A DNA stretch of 64,000 bases from an uncultured Treponema sp. (GCA_946615905.1 CAMOIE010000012.1:1-64000); one strand, 5' to 3'; numbered from the stretch's first letter, positions 26,964 to 35,285 are shown. Translations and numbers: made by a program. Notes: generated by a model not told the origin, from the sequence alone.

Positions 26964-28577
26964 TTACTTGCTCATCTGTTCATGCAGGACTTTGCGGACT
27001 GCACCTTTTCCTGCGATTTCAGCTTTGAAGAACTCTTCAATCTTTTCACCGATTCCAGCCTTGTACAAATCAGAGCCGAAAATGTTGGCGTTTGAAAGGA
27101 TTCCCTTAAGCTGATCTTTGAAAGTCTCCGGCTTTCCGATTTCGATTCCCTTGAGCTTTGCAGTAAGCTCCTCAAGCATGGGGTCGGGTGAAAGCTCAAA
27201 GGCTTTTCCTTCGTCATCAATTGCCAAAAGATAGCGGCACCAGCCTGCGATTGCAAGCGGGATTGCGTTGAGTTTTTTGGCATCCCCGTATTTTGCAACG
27301 TAAGATTTGATTGTCTCGCCAAAGCGGATTCCGACTTTCTGAGAAGTATCGCAGGCGATTCTCTGCGGAGTGTCGGGCATAAAGGGGTTTGGCAAGCGGA
27401 TATTGATGACTTCGTTTACAAAATCCTGGGGCTTGATTATTCCTGGGTCTGTGACAACCGGCATTCCTTCTACAGGGCCGATTTTGTTAACGAGCTTGTT
27501 CAAATCCTCGTCCTTCATCTCGTTTGCGATTAAATCGTAGCCGAGCAGACAGCCGTAGACTGCCAAAGCTGTGTGAAGGGGGTTCAAGCATGTTGTGACC
27601 TTCATGCGCTCGACGTTGTTAACAGTGTCGCGGTCAGTCAGGTATACGCCTGATTTTTCAAGCGGCGGGCGGCCGTTCGGGAAGCGGTCTTCGATTACGA
27701 GATACTGGGGGCCTTCCGCATTGACGAATGGAGCGATAAAGACCTTGTTCTTTGTGACAATCGGCTGCATGTTCTCGATTCCGTCAGCCTCCAGTTTTTT
27801 GCCGATTTCGACTGAGGGGCGGGGTGTGATTTTATCAATCATTGACCAGGGGAAAGAGACCTTGCTTTCGTCCTCAAGCCAGTTGACGAAATCCTGTGTC
27901 ACAAAGCCTTTTTTGAGCCAAGTGTTTGCAACTTCTGTGACAGAATTGCGGAGTTTTTCGCCGTTGTGAGAGCAGTTGTCCATTGAGACAACCGCAATCG
28001 GCTGTTTGCCAGAGTTGAAGCGGTGGAAAAGCAAAGCCGCAACCTGGGCCATTGCTGTTTTGGGAGCCGCCGGGCCGTTTTCAAAGTCAGAGAGAACAGC
28101 GGGAAGGTATTCGCCAGAAGCATTTTTGAGGGCATAGCCTTTTTCTGTGATTGTGAAAGAAACCATCTGCAATGTCTTTGCAGCGAAGATTTCCTTCATG
28201 CGCTTCCATTCTGTTGTGTCTCCGGAAATAGACTTGATTGCCTCGGCCAGGGAGCCGATTACCTGCTTGCCGACAGATCCGTCCGGCTTTAATGTCACGC
28301 CGAGAACGAGGTTGTCGTGCGGCTTGTACATTTCGTCAATCAAATCAAAGCCGAATGTCTCAGCACAGATGATTCCCTTGTCGGTCAAGCCCTGGGAAAT
28401 CAAAGAGTCTGCGAGGGAGCCGATGAACATGCGGAAAATGTTTCCTGCGCCAAAGTGAACCCATACAGGATTTTTTGCTGTTTCAGCCTGAACTGCTTTT
28501 ACGTCATAGTTCGGGATTGAAACTCCGGCCTTCTTCCAGCCGTCTTTATCTTTAAGACCTTCGATTGTAAGTTTCAT
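26964..28577 (-). CDS. uxuB: fructuronate reductase / mannitol dehydrogenase family
   Basis: This 537-residue NAD-dependent oxidoreductase belongs to the polyol-specific long-chain dehydrogenase family. The N-terminal cofactor segment is VWVHFGAGNIFRMFIG (about residues 37-52). The catalytic lysine lies in MKVTTCLNPLHTALAVYG, a signature of the mannitol dehydrogenase family. Next to a mannonate dehydratase, the likely reaction is D-fructuronate to D-mannonate. GGAGG precedes ATG 28577. It lies downstream of uxuA, separated by repeat copy B, so it may be read from the regulated uxuA promoter; no separate promoter with the CTAACATGTTAG site is present. Tagaturonate reductase activity cannot be excluded. 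Confidence 0.9.
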   Translation of the reverse strand: MKLTIEGLKDKDGWKKAGVSIPNYDVKAVQAETAKNPVWVHFGAGNIFRMFIGSLADSLISQGLTDKGIICAETFGFDLIDEMYKPHDNLVLGVTLKPDGSVGKQVIGSLAEAIKSISGDTTEWKRMKEIFAAKTLQMVSFTITEKGYALKNASGEYLPAVLSDFENGPAAPKTAMAQVAALLFHRFNSGKQPIAVVSMDNCSHNGEKLRNSVTEVANTWLKKGFVTQDFVNWLEDESKVSFPWSMIDKITPRPSVEIGKKLEADGIENMQPIVTKNKVFIAPFVNAEGPQYLVIEDRFPNGRPPLEKSGVYLTDRDTVNNVERMKVTTCLNPLHTALAVYGCLLGYDLIANEMKDEDLNKLVNKIGPVEGMPVVTDPGIIKPQDFVNEVINIRLPNPFMPDTPQRIACDTSQKVGIRFGETIKSYVAKYGDAKKLNAIPLAIAGWCRYLLAIDDEGKAFELSPDPMLEELTAKLKGIEIGKPETFKDQLKGILSNANIFGSDLYKAGIGEKIEEFFKAEIAGKGAVRKVLHEQMSK

Positions 28578-28618
28578 AAAAAAATTACCTCCATTTATTC
28601 ATTTTTTAATAAGACCTT

Positions 28619-28746
28619 GCGGTAGCGCTGGTAGCTCCGAAGTTCCCGCAGATTGCAGTGTTTCGACTTGCTTAACTACCGCAATCTGCGGGAATGAGCG
28701 TTAGCGAAGAGCGGACATAGCGACCCGCCGAAGGCGGGGACCGCCC
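28619..28746 (+). repeat. structured intergenic repeat, copy B
   Basis: This is a close relative of copy A (2627-2756): the 14-bp inverted repeat at 28643-28656 / 28681-28694 is identical, and the loop and the last hairpin are diverged. The last hairpin, CCCGCC (28724-28729) / GGCGGG (28733-28738), replaces CCAGCC/GGCTGG of copy A with pairing retained. It separates uxuA from uxuB and lies antisense to their transcription, unlike copies A and C, which follow plus-strand genes. Confidence 0.75.
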
Positions 28747-28755
28747 TTTTAACGC

Positions 28756-29886
28756 TTATTTCTTAGACGCTTTTTCAACTGCTTCCCAAAGTCCGCAGAT
28801 GTAGGCGGCACCGATGGCACGGTCATAGAGTCCGTAACCGGGCATTGATTTTTCTCCCCAAATCTGGCGTCCGTGGTCTGGGCGGATGGGGCCTTCAAAA
28901 CCGATGTCATAAAGGGCTTTTACGATTTCATACATGTCGAAAGAGCCGTCTGATGAAAGGTGAGCTGCTTCCTCGAAGTCGCGGTCTCCCTGCTTGATTT
29001 TCTCGCCAGTCCATGCTGTTACCGCAGAACCGTCATCGCGCTGGAAGGTGTTGAATTTGAGGTTGCGGACATGGGCAAAGTGGATTCTTCCTTTGAGGGC
29101 GCGAATCATCTCCGGCAAGTTGTTTTCAGGATTTGTTCCGTAAGAACCTGCGCAGAATGTCACACCGTTGTGGGGATTGTCTACCATTGTCATCATGCGG
29201 TTGATATTCTTCATGCAGGTGATAATTCTCGGAAGTCCGAAAACGCTCCAGGCAGGATCATCGGGGTGGATTGCCATGTTGATGTCGTATTTGTCACAGA
29301 CCGGCATGATTGCCTCAAGGAAGTACTTGAGACGCTCAAAGAGTTTGTCCTCGGTCGTTCCCTCGTACATCTTGAAGAGGTCCTTGATTTTTGCCATACG
29401 CTCAGGTTCCCAACCTGGCATTACTGTTCCGTTCATGTCTCCGGCGATTGAGTCGAACATATTTTCGGGATTGATCGCATCAACTGTTTTCTGGCTGTAG
29501 GCCATTCCGGCAGAGCCGTCCGCATGGGGGCGGAAAAGTTCTGTTCTTGTCCAGTCGAAAACGGGCATGAAGTTGTAGCAGACAAGGTGGATGTCGTTCT
29601 TTCCAAGATTCTCAAGGGTCTTGATGTAAGCGTCGATGTCCTTGTCGCGGTCGGCAGAAGCTGTTTTGATTGCGTCACTGACGTTCACGCTTTCGATTCC
29701 GTCCAATGTAAGACCCGCGGCTTCAACTTCATCTTTAAGAGCTTTGATTTCTTCAAAAGTCCAAAGCTCTCCGGGCATTTTGTTGTAAAGAGTTGTAATA
29801 ACGCCTTTTACATAGGCTGTCTGGCGAATCTGCTGTAAAGTAACGGTGTCATATTTTGAACCGTACCATCTCATTGTCATTTTCAT
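28756..29886 (-). CDS. uxuA: mannonate dehydratase
   Basis: This 376-residue TIM-barrel enzyme dehydrates D-mannonate to 2-keto-3-deoxy-D-gluconate in hexuronate catabolism. Characteristic segments are MRWYGSKYDTVTLQQIRQ at the start, LVCYNFMPVFDWTRTEL, MAIHPDDPAWSVFGLPRI, VTFCAGSYGTNPENNLPEMI, HFAHVRNLKFN and the final RPDHGRQIWGE; the His, Cys and Asp residues bind the metal. GGAGGAGA lies upstream of ATG 29886. Its promoter has a CTAACATGTTAG operator over the -10. It is the first gene of a uxuA-uxuB pair. Confidence 0.97.
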   Translation of the reverse strand: MKMTMRWYGSKYDTVTLQQIRQTAYVKGVITTLYNKMPGELWTFEEIKALKDEVEAAGLTLDGIESVNVSDAIKTASADRDKDIDAYIKTLENLGKNDIHLVCYNFMPVFDWTRTELFRPHADGSAGMAYSQKTVDAINPENMFDSIAGDMNGTVMPGWEPERMAKIKDLFKMYEGTTEDKLFERLKYFLEAIMPVCDKYDINMAIHPDDPAWSVFGLPRIITCMKNINRMMTMVDNPHNGVTFCAGSYGTNPENNLPEMIRALKGRIHFAHVRNLKFNTFQRDDGSAVTAWTGEKIKQGDRDFEEAAHLSSDGSFDMYEIVKALYDIGFEGPIRPDHGRQIWGEKSMPGYGLYDRAIGAAYICGLWEAVEKASKK

Positions 29887-29930
29887 AAAAAATCTCCTCC
29901 AAATCAGGGAAAAAACTTGCTTTCTGTTAC

Positions 29931-29966
29931 AACTAACATGTTAGTTTGATATTCAAAAATCGTCAA
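29931..29966 (-). promoter_or_regulatory. uxuA promoter with operator over the -10 (site a)
   Basis: On the minus strand, TTGACG (29966-29961), 17 bp, then TAACAT (29943-29938). The -10 lies within the perfect 16-bp palindrome AACTAACATGTTAGTT (29931-29946). A protein bound to the palindrome would occlude the -10. Confidence 0.85.
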
Positions 29967-30094
29967 GAGAAAAACGATTTTTTATACCCTTTTTACACAC
30001 ATATTTTAAATTTAACTAATATAAAGACTTAATCTACAGGACAAATCTTTTGCTTAGAATACACTTTATTTTCAAATTGTCCTTCTTGCCTATC

Positions 30095-30110
30095 AACTAA
30101 CATGTTAATA
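30095..30110. promoter_or_regulatory. auxiliary operator upstream of uxuA (site b)
   Basis: AACTAACATGTTAATA contains the same 10-bp core TAACATGTTA (30098-30107) and lies 164 bp from the centre of site a. I see no promoter attached to it, so it may be a second binding site for cooperative or looped repression. Confidence 0.7.
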
Positions 30111-30127
30111 CCAAATATAAAAAAATT

Positions 30128-30169
30128 CCCCGCCGCAGGATTGGAGACTTAGCTGCCCGTGCGGCGGGG
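30128..30169. terminator. terminator after the first TRAP operon
   Basis: The stem CCCCGCCGCA (30128-30137) / TGCGGCGGGG (30160-30169) has T-rich sequence on both sides: minus strand AATTTTTTT and plus strand ATTTTTTTGTTTTTTT. It ends the dctM transcript at 30185 and insulates the uxuA control region. Confidence 0.85.
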
Positions 30170-30184
30170 ATTTTTTTGTTTTTT

Positions 30185-31468
30185 TTACATTCCGAATACA
30201 ATGTTCGGCAGCCACATGAAAATCTGCGGGAAGAAAATCAAAATACAGATTTCTGCGAGAACCGCCAAAAGGAATGGCATTGCCTCACGTGTGTACTCAT
30301 CAATCGGGCACTCAAGAATTGCGCAGGAAGAATACATAGCCGTTCCGACCGGAGGTGTCATACCACCGAGAGTGACTGTTGTCATAAAGACGATTCCGAA
30401 GTGAACCGGATCGACTCCAAAAGATTTTACAATCGGAAGGAAAATCGGCGTGAGCAAAAGTGTGTTCACAGTTGATTCCATGAATGTTCCGCACACAAAG
30501 ATGAAGGCTACGATAATCAGCATGATCAGGTACTTGTTGGAGCTTAAACCTGTGATGAATGATGACATCGTTTGTGGAACTTTGTCATAGATGATTCCGT
30601 ATCCGAAGATTGCGCTTGTCATGATGATAAAGAGAATAACTCCGTTGTCACCGAGGGTTGTCTTTGTAACCTTCCACAGGCCTTTCCATGACATTTCCTT
30701 GTAAACGAATTTTCCGATTATGAAGGCATAAACAACAGCGAAAGCACCTGCTTCACTGGCAGTGAAAAGACCGAAACGGATTCCGACGATAAGGATGATT
30801 GGGAAGAGCAAGGCCCAGATACTGTCTTTAAGGGCCTGCCAGACTTCCTTCAATGTCGGCGGATTTTCATTCTCAACCGGATAGTTTCTTGTTTTAGCGA
30901 TTTTCCAAGAAGTCGTCATAAGGATTGCGCACATCAAGATTCCAGGGATGATTCCTGCAAGGAAGAGCTTACCAATTGAAACTTCACCTGTGACACCATA
31001 AAGGATGAGTCCTACTCCCGGCGGAATCGTAGCTGTAATCAGTGAAGAAATTGAGTTTACGGCGCAGGCATAGCCCTTTGAATATCCACGCTTAAGCATA
31101 GCCGGTCCCAAAATTCTTGTTTCCATGGCGGCATCGGCACAAGCTGAACCTGAGATTCCCCCCATCAATGAAGAGAGAACGCAGGAAACAAGAGCCAGTC
31201 CTCCAGAAAGATGACCTGTAAGAACGTTGGCAAATTTAATCAGGCGCTTTGTGATGCCTGTCTCGTTCATCAAGTTTCCGGCAAGGATGAAGAAGGGAAC
31301 TGCGAGAAGCGGAAAGCTCTGCGTGCTTGCGACCATCTTCTGAATAGGCGTAATCCAAGAAATTCCTGGAGTTACGGCAAAGAACATCAGGCTGGAAATT
31401 CCGACTGTAAAGGCCAGAGGGACACCCAAAGCCAATAAAACTACAAATAATATGGCAACGTAACCCAT
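30185..31468 (-). CDS. TRAP transporter large permease (DctM), system 1
   Basis: The 427-residue membrane protein with about 12 helices is the transport subunit of a tripartite ATP-independent periplasmic transporter. Family landmarks are VPLAFTVGISSLMFF near the N-terminus, FPLLAVPFFILAGNLMNETGITKRLI, the glycine-rich GGISGSACADAA, SLITATIPPGVGLILYGV and VTLGGMTPPVGTAMY near the end. GGAGG lies within the end of dctQ. It overlaps the dctQ stop by one base. With dctP and dctQ upstream and uxuA-uxuB downstream, the likely cargo is a hexuronate or related sugar acid. Confidence 0.95.
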   Translation of the reverse strand: MGYVAILFVVLLALGVPLAFTVGISSLMFFAVTPGISWITPIQKMVASTQSFPLLAVPFFILAGNLMNETGITKRLIKFANVLTGHLSGGLALVSCVLSSLMGGISGSACADAAMETRILGPAMLKRGYSKGYACAVNSISSLITATIPPGVGLILYGVTGEVSIGKLFLAGIIPGILMCAILMTTSWKIAKTRNYPVENENPPTLKEVWQALKDSIWALLFPIILIVGIRFGLFTASEAGAFAVVYAFIIGKFVYKEMSWKGLWKVTKTTLGDNGVILFIIMTSAIFGYGIIYDKVPQTMSSFITGLSSNKYLIMLIIVAFIFVCGTFMESTVNTLLLTPIFLPIVKSFGVDPVHFGIVFMTTVTLGGMTPPVGTAMYSSCAILECPIDEYTREAMPFLLAVLAEICILIFFPQIFMWLPNIVFGM

Positions 31469-31962
31469 TATTCTGCCTCCACAGCATTGGTATTTTCTTC
31501 ATCTTTGTTGAAAAGCAAAGACCACAACTGTTCAGCCATTGTAAGCAACATGCAGACAGATAAAAAGGGAACAGCCGCAGTTGCAAAAGAATAGCTGATT
31601 CTCAAAGTCTGATATTTTCTGAGGTAATTCTGAATGCAGAGGTTTACGCCCCAAATCATGATGAACACTACAAAGGCAATGCACAAAAGATAGGAAAAGA
31701 TTTTAAGCCCCTTCTGCAAGCCTTCTGGAAAATGTGAGACCAAAAGGTCAACACCCATGTGCGCTTTGTTTTTCAAGGCTAAGTCCGCGCCAATCATACT
31801 TATCCAAATGAACAAAAGCTGGGAAGCGTCAACGCTCCAAACCAGCGGATGATTTACAACCCGGAGTACGGCAGAAATAAATACCAAAAGAACTATCGTA
31901 ATCAGCATTACTGTTCCGACAGAATACTCCGCCCTCTTTATCAAATCGTTAAGTTTTTTCAA
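31468..31962 (-). CDS. TRAP transporter small permease (DctQ), system 1
   Basis: The 164-residue protein has four membrane helices and the DctQ pattern: VFISAVLRVVNHPLVWSVDASQLLFIWISMIGADLALKNKAHMGVDLL. It joins the large permease to form the membrane complex. It lies between dctP and dctM of the first system. The intrinsic terminator 31999-32046 stands just upstream, so it and dctM depend on readthrough from dctP. AGGAG-type bases precede ATG 31962. Confidence 0.93.
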   Translation of the reverse strand: MKKLNDLIKRAEYSVGTVMLITIVLLVFISAVLRVVNHPLVWSVDASQLLFIWISMIGADLALKNKAHMGVDLLVSHFPEGLQKGLKIFSYLLCIAFVVFIMIWGVNLCIQNYLRKYQTLRISYSFATAAVPFLSVCMLLTMAEQLWSLLFNKDEENTNAVEAE

Positions 31963-31998
31963 TTTAAAAGTCTCCTCGCGATTAAGCGTCCGTAAGCG

Positions 31999-32046
31999 AA
32001 AAAAAAGAGCCGTAAACTTTTAAAAGCGACTTTTAAAAGTTTACGG
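31999..32046 (-). terminator. intra-operon terminator between dctP and dctQ, system 1
   Basis: A perfect 17-bp inverted repeat, CCGTAAACTTTTAAAAG (32010-32026) with its complement at 32030-32046 and a 3-base loop, is followed on the minus strand by eight T (plus A run 31999-32006). It stands 17 bases after the dctP stop and inside the operon. The natural reading is attenuation: much dctP message and less dctQM. Confidence 0.85.
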
Positions 32047-32063
32047 GACAGTTTTCCTGCTGC

Positions 32064-33059
32064 TTACTGGCCGATTGCGCGGTCAATCTCCTTCTTCAAT
32101 TCGGTCCAGCCCATCTTTTCATAAGTAGATGCGCTAGCTTCGATGAAGGGTTTCTTGTCAACGTCAACGAAGACCAAGCCTTTCTTAGCCATCTCATCGT
32201 TGAACTCTTTTTCCTTCTGGAGAGTGAGCTCTGTGGCATAGTCGCCGGCAACGTGGGCATCCTGCATGACGATTCTCTGGTATTCATCGGGAAGTGACTG
32301 GAACCATTTCTCGCTGATTACAAGACCTGTGTACAAGAGGAAGTGCTCTGTCTTTGCGAGGTACTTTGTGACTTCGTTCAAAGAAGAACCGTAAATAGCT
32401 GTAGTCTGAGCCTCAACCGCATCGATAACCTTGCTCTGGAGTCCTGAGTATGCCTCGCTCCATGCCAAAGAAGTCGGAACAGCTCCCAATGACTTCATGC
32501 TTTCCTGTGCGACAGTTGAACCCATTGTGCGGACGCGCATTCCCTTCAAATCCTCTGGTTTTTCAACGCGGGTATTTGTAAGGAAGTTTCTTGCTCCCTG
32601 ATACCAGTTGCATCCAAGGTCGCGAAGCCCATGCGTGGCGAGACGAGAGTCCCATGACTGGAAAATGTTCGTGTTAATGAATTTGCGGGCATTCTCAACA
32701 GAGTTGAAAATATAGGGACCTGTGTAGATTGCCATCTCAGGAACATAGTCGGCAAGCATTCCTGTGTCGATGATGACACCGACGTTTGCGCCAGACTTAG
32801 CCTGCTCCAGAACGTCAGCAGTGTCTCCCAACTGGCTTGACGGGTAAACAGAAACTTTTACGGCACCATTCGTGTCTCTTTCAACATCCTCTGCCATTTT
32901 GTTAAGGCCCTGTGTGATAGGGTCATTGGCATTCAGAACTGTAGAAACCATCAGTGTATAAGTTTTTTTGCCTGCATCCTTGCCTTCCTTGTTGCAGGAA
33001 ACAAAAAGCGGCAAAACCATCAGAGAGGTTGTCAAAAGCCCCAATACAACTTTTTTCAT
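32064..33059 (-). CDS. TRAP transporter substrate-binding lipoprotein (DctP), system 1
   Basis: This 331-residue binding protein has a signal peptide ending LFVSC, so it is a lipoprotein. DctP landmarks are GAANVGVIIDTGML-type loops, NFLTNTRVEKPEDLKGMRVRTMGSTVAQESMKSLGAVPT with the conserved carboxylate-binding Arg (KGMRVR), and SGLQSKVIDAVEAQ. The ORF can be read from 33089, but AGGAGGA before ATG 33059 gives an intact signal peptide. Its promoter carries operator site c. It is the first gene of dctPQM and is probably the most abundant product because of the downstream terminator. Confidence 0.93.
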   Translation of the reverse strand: MKKVVLGLLTTSLMVLPLFVSCNKEGKDAGKKTYTLMVSTVLNANDPITQGLNKMAEDVERDTNGAVKVSVYPSSQLGDTADVLEQAKSGANVGVIIDTGMLADYVPEMAIYTGPYIFNSVENARKFINTNIFQSWDSRLATHGLRDLGCNWYQGARNFLTNTRVEKPEDLKGMRVRTMGSTVAQESMKSLGAVPTSLAWSEAYSGLQSKVIDAVEAQTTAIYGSSLNEVTKYLAKTEHFLLYTGLVISEKWFQSLPDEYQRIVMQDAHVAGDYATELTLQKEKEFNDEMAKKGLVFVDVDKKPFIEASASTYEKMGWTELKKEIDRAIGQ

Positions 33060-33089
33060 AGCATATTCCTCCTTGCTATCTGTTGACAT

Positions 33090-33122
33090 CTAACATGTTA
33101 GTGTAGAAATAAAAAATGTCAA
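33090..33122 (-). promoter_or_regulatory. dctP (system 1) promoter with operator over the -10 (site c)
   Basis: On the minus strand, TTGACA (33122-33117), 16 bp, then TAACAT (33100-33095). The -10 lies inside the perfect palindrome CTAACATGTTAG (33090-33101), the same design as uxuA. Confidence 0.85.
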
Positions 33123-33258
33123 GAAAAAAGTTATTGAAGGTTAAAATGATTTCGAGAGATTTAATTATTTATATTATAATAACTTGTGTCATTTTTATCT
33201 AAAATTTTGTTAGTTTTTTTCTGTTTTTTTTAAAAATTTGCCCCTTTTTGCCCCAATG

Positions 33259-33270
33259 TTGACATGTTAG
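33259..33270. promoter_or_regulatory. auxiliary operator upstream of TRAP system 1 (site d)
   Basis: TTGACATGTTAG matches the operator in one full half and most of the other, and lies 169 bp from the centre of site c. No promoter is attached. The spacing resembles that of sites a and b. Confidence 0.55.
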
Positions 33271-33296
33271 TTTTTAAGGAAAAAGAAAGTTTTTCC

Positions 33297-33341
33297 AAAA
33301 AAAGGCGCAGAAGACTGGAATAAATCTGAGAATTCTGCGCC
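33297..33341 (-). terminator. terminator after the second TRAP operon
   Basis: The stem GGCGCAGAA (33304-33312) / TTCTGCGCC (33333-33341) is followed on the minus strand by seven T (plus A run 33297-33303), 9 bases after the dctM stop at 33350. Confidence 0.85.
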
Positions 33342-33349
33342 GAAAAAAT

Positions 33350-34645
33350 CTAGTTGAACCATCTTAGAGGCACTTGAATCAGGGCCGGGAAGAAAATCAA
33401 GGCAAAGACCAAAAGTACCTGCAAAACATAATAGGGAATGACTTTTGGAACCAGCTTGTCCATTTTTACGTCTCCTGTGGCACAGGCGACATTCAGAACC
33501 GGACCTACCGGCGGAGAAGTCAATCCCAAAACGTTCGCCAATGTGAATACAACACCGAAGTAAACCAGGTCAATGTGGGCAGCCCTCAAAAGAGGCAGCA
33601 TAATCGGTGTCATAATCAGAATTGTCGGGGTAACGTCCACACAGGTTCCCATCAGGATGATGATTATCTGCAATACGAGATTGAGCAACATCGGATGGGC
33701 GACCAAGGGGGCAAGAGACTGGGTAATCAGCTGAGGAATACGGGAAATTGTCAAAATGTAAGCCGCATATTGGGCTGTGGCTGCAAGGAACATTACTACT
33801 GCTGACATTTTTGCGGCAGAAATGAAAGATTCAAAGATATCCTTTGGCTTAAGTTCCCTGTAGACAAAAATTCCGATAAGCAAGGCGTAAACGACGGCGA
33901 TTACACCGGCTTCTGTAGCTGTAAAAATTCCTCCTCGAAGACCGAAAAGAATAATTATCGGCAAAAGAAGTGCCCAGATTCCTTCGACAAGGGAATGAAG
34001 AATTTCTTTCGGGGTCATTTTTGGTGCAGACGAAGTGATTCCTTCCTTGCGGACAACAAAGAACCATACTACGCACATTATCAGTGTCAGGTAAACTGCA
34101 GGAGCAATTCCGCCCATAAAAAGAGATTTTACGGAAACTCCGGCCGTTACACCGTAGACAATCATCGGGACTGAGGGGGGCATAATCGGGGCTACGAGGT
34201 TTGCAGATGCCAAAAGACCTGCAGACGCCTCTCGGTTGTAGCCAGATTTTACCATCATCGGGATTAGGATTGCGCCGAGAGCTGCGGTTGACGCAACTGC
34301 CGAGCCAACAAGGCTTGCAAACATAAGACATGCGAATATTGTCACGTAGCCAAGTCCGCCGCGAAATCGTCCTACGAAAATATTACAAAAGTTGATGATT
34401 CTCTTCGTCAGTCCACCGCGATTCATAAGTTCGCCGACAAGGATAAAAAAGGGCAGGGCCATCATCGAAACGGAGTCTGTTCCTCGCATAACCTGGGCGG
34501 CAACAGTTTGCGCACTTGTCGCAGATCCGCCTATGGCCAAAGCTGTCGCAACGCCGGAAAGCATAAGTGAATAGGCAATCGGCAGACCGATCATAATTCC
34601 AATGACAAGGGCACCTAAAAATACGATTGTATAAATTGTCACCAT
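33350..34645 (-). CDS. TRAP transporter large permease (DctM), system 2
   Basis: This is a 431-residue polytopic membrane protein. Landmarks are FLGALVIGIMIGLPIAYSLML, DSVSMMALPFFILVGELMNRGGLTKRII, ASLVGSAVASTAALGAIL, NLVAPIMPPSVPMIVYGVTAGVSV and LANVLGLTSPPVGPVLNVAC. The ORF is open six bases further up (GTG 34651), but AGGAGGT sits six bases before ATG 34645. It shares the family with system 1 but is clearly a separate lineage, so it is not a recent duplication. It is the last gene of the second dctPQM set. Confidence 0.95.
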   Translation of the reverse strand: MVTIYTIVFLGALVIGIMIGLPIAYSLMLSGVATALAIGGSATSAQTVAAQVMRGTDSVSMMALPFFILVGELMNRGGLTKRIINFCNIFVGRFRGGLGYVTIFACLMFASLVGSAVASTAALGAILIPMMVKSGYNREASAGLLASANLVAPIMPPSVPMIVYGVTAGVSVKSLFMGGIAPAVYLTLIMCVVWFFVVRKEGITSSAPKMTPKEILHSLVEGIWALLLPIIILFGLRGGIFTATEAGVIAVVYALLIGIFVYRELKPKDIFESFISAAKMSAVVMFLAATAQYAAYILTISRIPQLITQSLAPLVAHPMLLNLVLQIIIILMGTCVDVTPTILIMTPIMLPLLRAAHIDLVYFGVVFTLANVLGLTSPPVGPVLNVACATGDVKMDKLVPKVIPYYVLQVLLVFALIFFPALIQVPLRWFN

Positions 34646-34656
34646 TATCACACCTC

Positions 34657-35190
34657 CTATTCAGCTGACGCTTCTATTTCTTCTTCCAAATCAGACTTTG
34701 GAACCGCGATAAGCTCCGCAACGGATTTTTTGAAGAAAATCAAGCGAACGATATTAACGATTGAAATCACAATGATTGAAAGGCCTAAAATGAAACCGGC
34801 CAGATAAACGCCTGCTATCGGAAAGTGGGTTGCGACCCATTTGTCGTGGGCGTTTTGCAGCATAAGTCCCCAACTTCCAAAAGTGAGCAGGTACATTAGC
34901 CAGATTATAGTTCCCTGGATGAGGATGTAGACTAACTTCTGCAAATTCTCTGGGATTTTGATTAAAATTGAGTCGATTAAAAGATGTCGGTTGTCTTTAG
35001 CGGCTTCGATTGAACCGAGATAAACAAGATAAATAAAGCAAAGTCTGGCAATTTCTTCTGACCAGGCAAAACCTTTGTTAAAAAGATAGCGAAGAACGAC
35101 ATTCGCAAAGACGAGGGTAATCATAACCGCCAGAAAAATGGCAATCAGGATTTCAATCCCCTTGAAAAGTCTGTTTATGAAATTATTCAT
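34657..35190 (-). CDS. TRAP transporter small permease (DctQ), system 2
   Basis: The 177-residue protein has four membrane helices and the DctQ pattern: TLVFANVVLRYLFNKGFAWSEEIARLCFIYLVYLGSIEAAKDNRHLLIDSI. The C-terminal tail is acidic. GGAGG precedes ATG 35190. It is 5 bases upstream of the dctM GTG/ATG region and 95 bases behind dctP2, where a large hairpin can form. Confidence 0.93.
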   Translation of the reverse strand: MNNFINRLFKGIEILIAIFLAVMITLVFANVVLRYLFNKGFAWSEEIARLCFIYLVYLGSIEAAKDNRHLLIDSILIKIPENLQKLVYILIQGTIIWLMYLLTFGSWGLMLQNAHDKWVATHFPIAGVYLAGFILGLSIIVISIVNIVRLIFFKKSVAELIAVPKSDLEEEIEASAE

Positions 35191-35210
35191 TAAATCCTCC
35201 GGGCAGAAAG

Positions 35211-35260
35211 GGGGCGACCTGAATAGTCCGCGGGGTTATAGCGTTTTTTCAGGCAGCCCC
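35211..35260 (-). other. hairpin between dctP and dctQ, system 2
   Basis: GGGGC/GCCCC plus CCTGAA/TTCAGG pair across 35211-35223 and 35248-35260 with a 24-base loop. There is no T run, so it is not a standard terminator. It occupies the same operon position as the terminator in system 1 and could act in RNA processing or stability. Confidence 0.45.
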
Positions 35261-35285
35261 AAACGAGGTTATAAAATGAATCAAC

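Noticed and set aside
21826-28746. CRISPR array or insertion sequence as an explanation of the repeats
   Set aside because: The copies are far apart, single, and about 120 bp long with internal hairpins. There are no spacers, no cas genes, no transposase and no flanking target duplications.
28577-28755. A separate regulated promoter for uxuB between uxuA and uxuB
   Set aside because: No CTAACATGTTAG site and no convincing -35/-10 pair was found in the gap, which is filled mostly by repeat copy B.
33849-34331. A 160-codon minus-strand frame within dctM of TRAP system 2
   Set aside because: It is out of frame inside a well-supported permease gene and has a low-complexity Arg/Ser/Cys composition.
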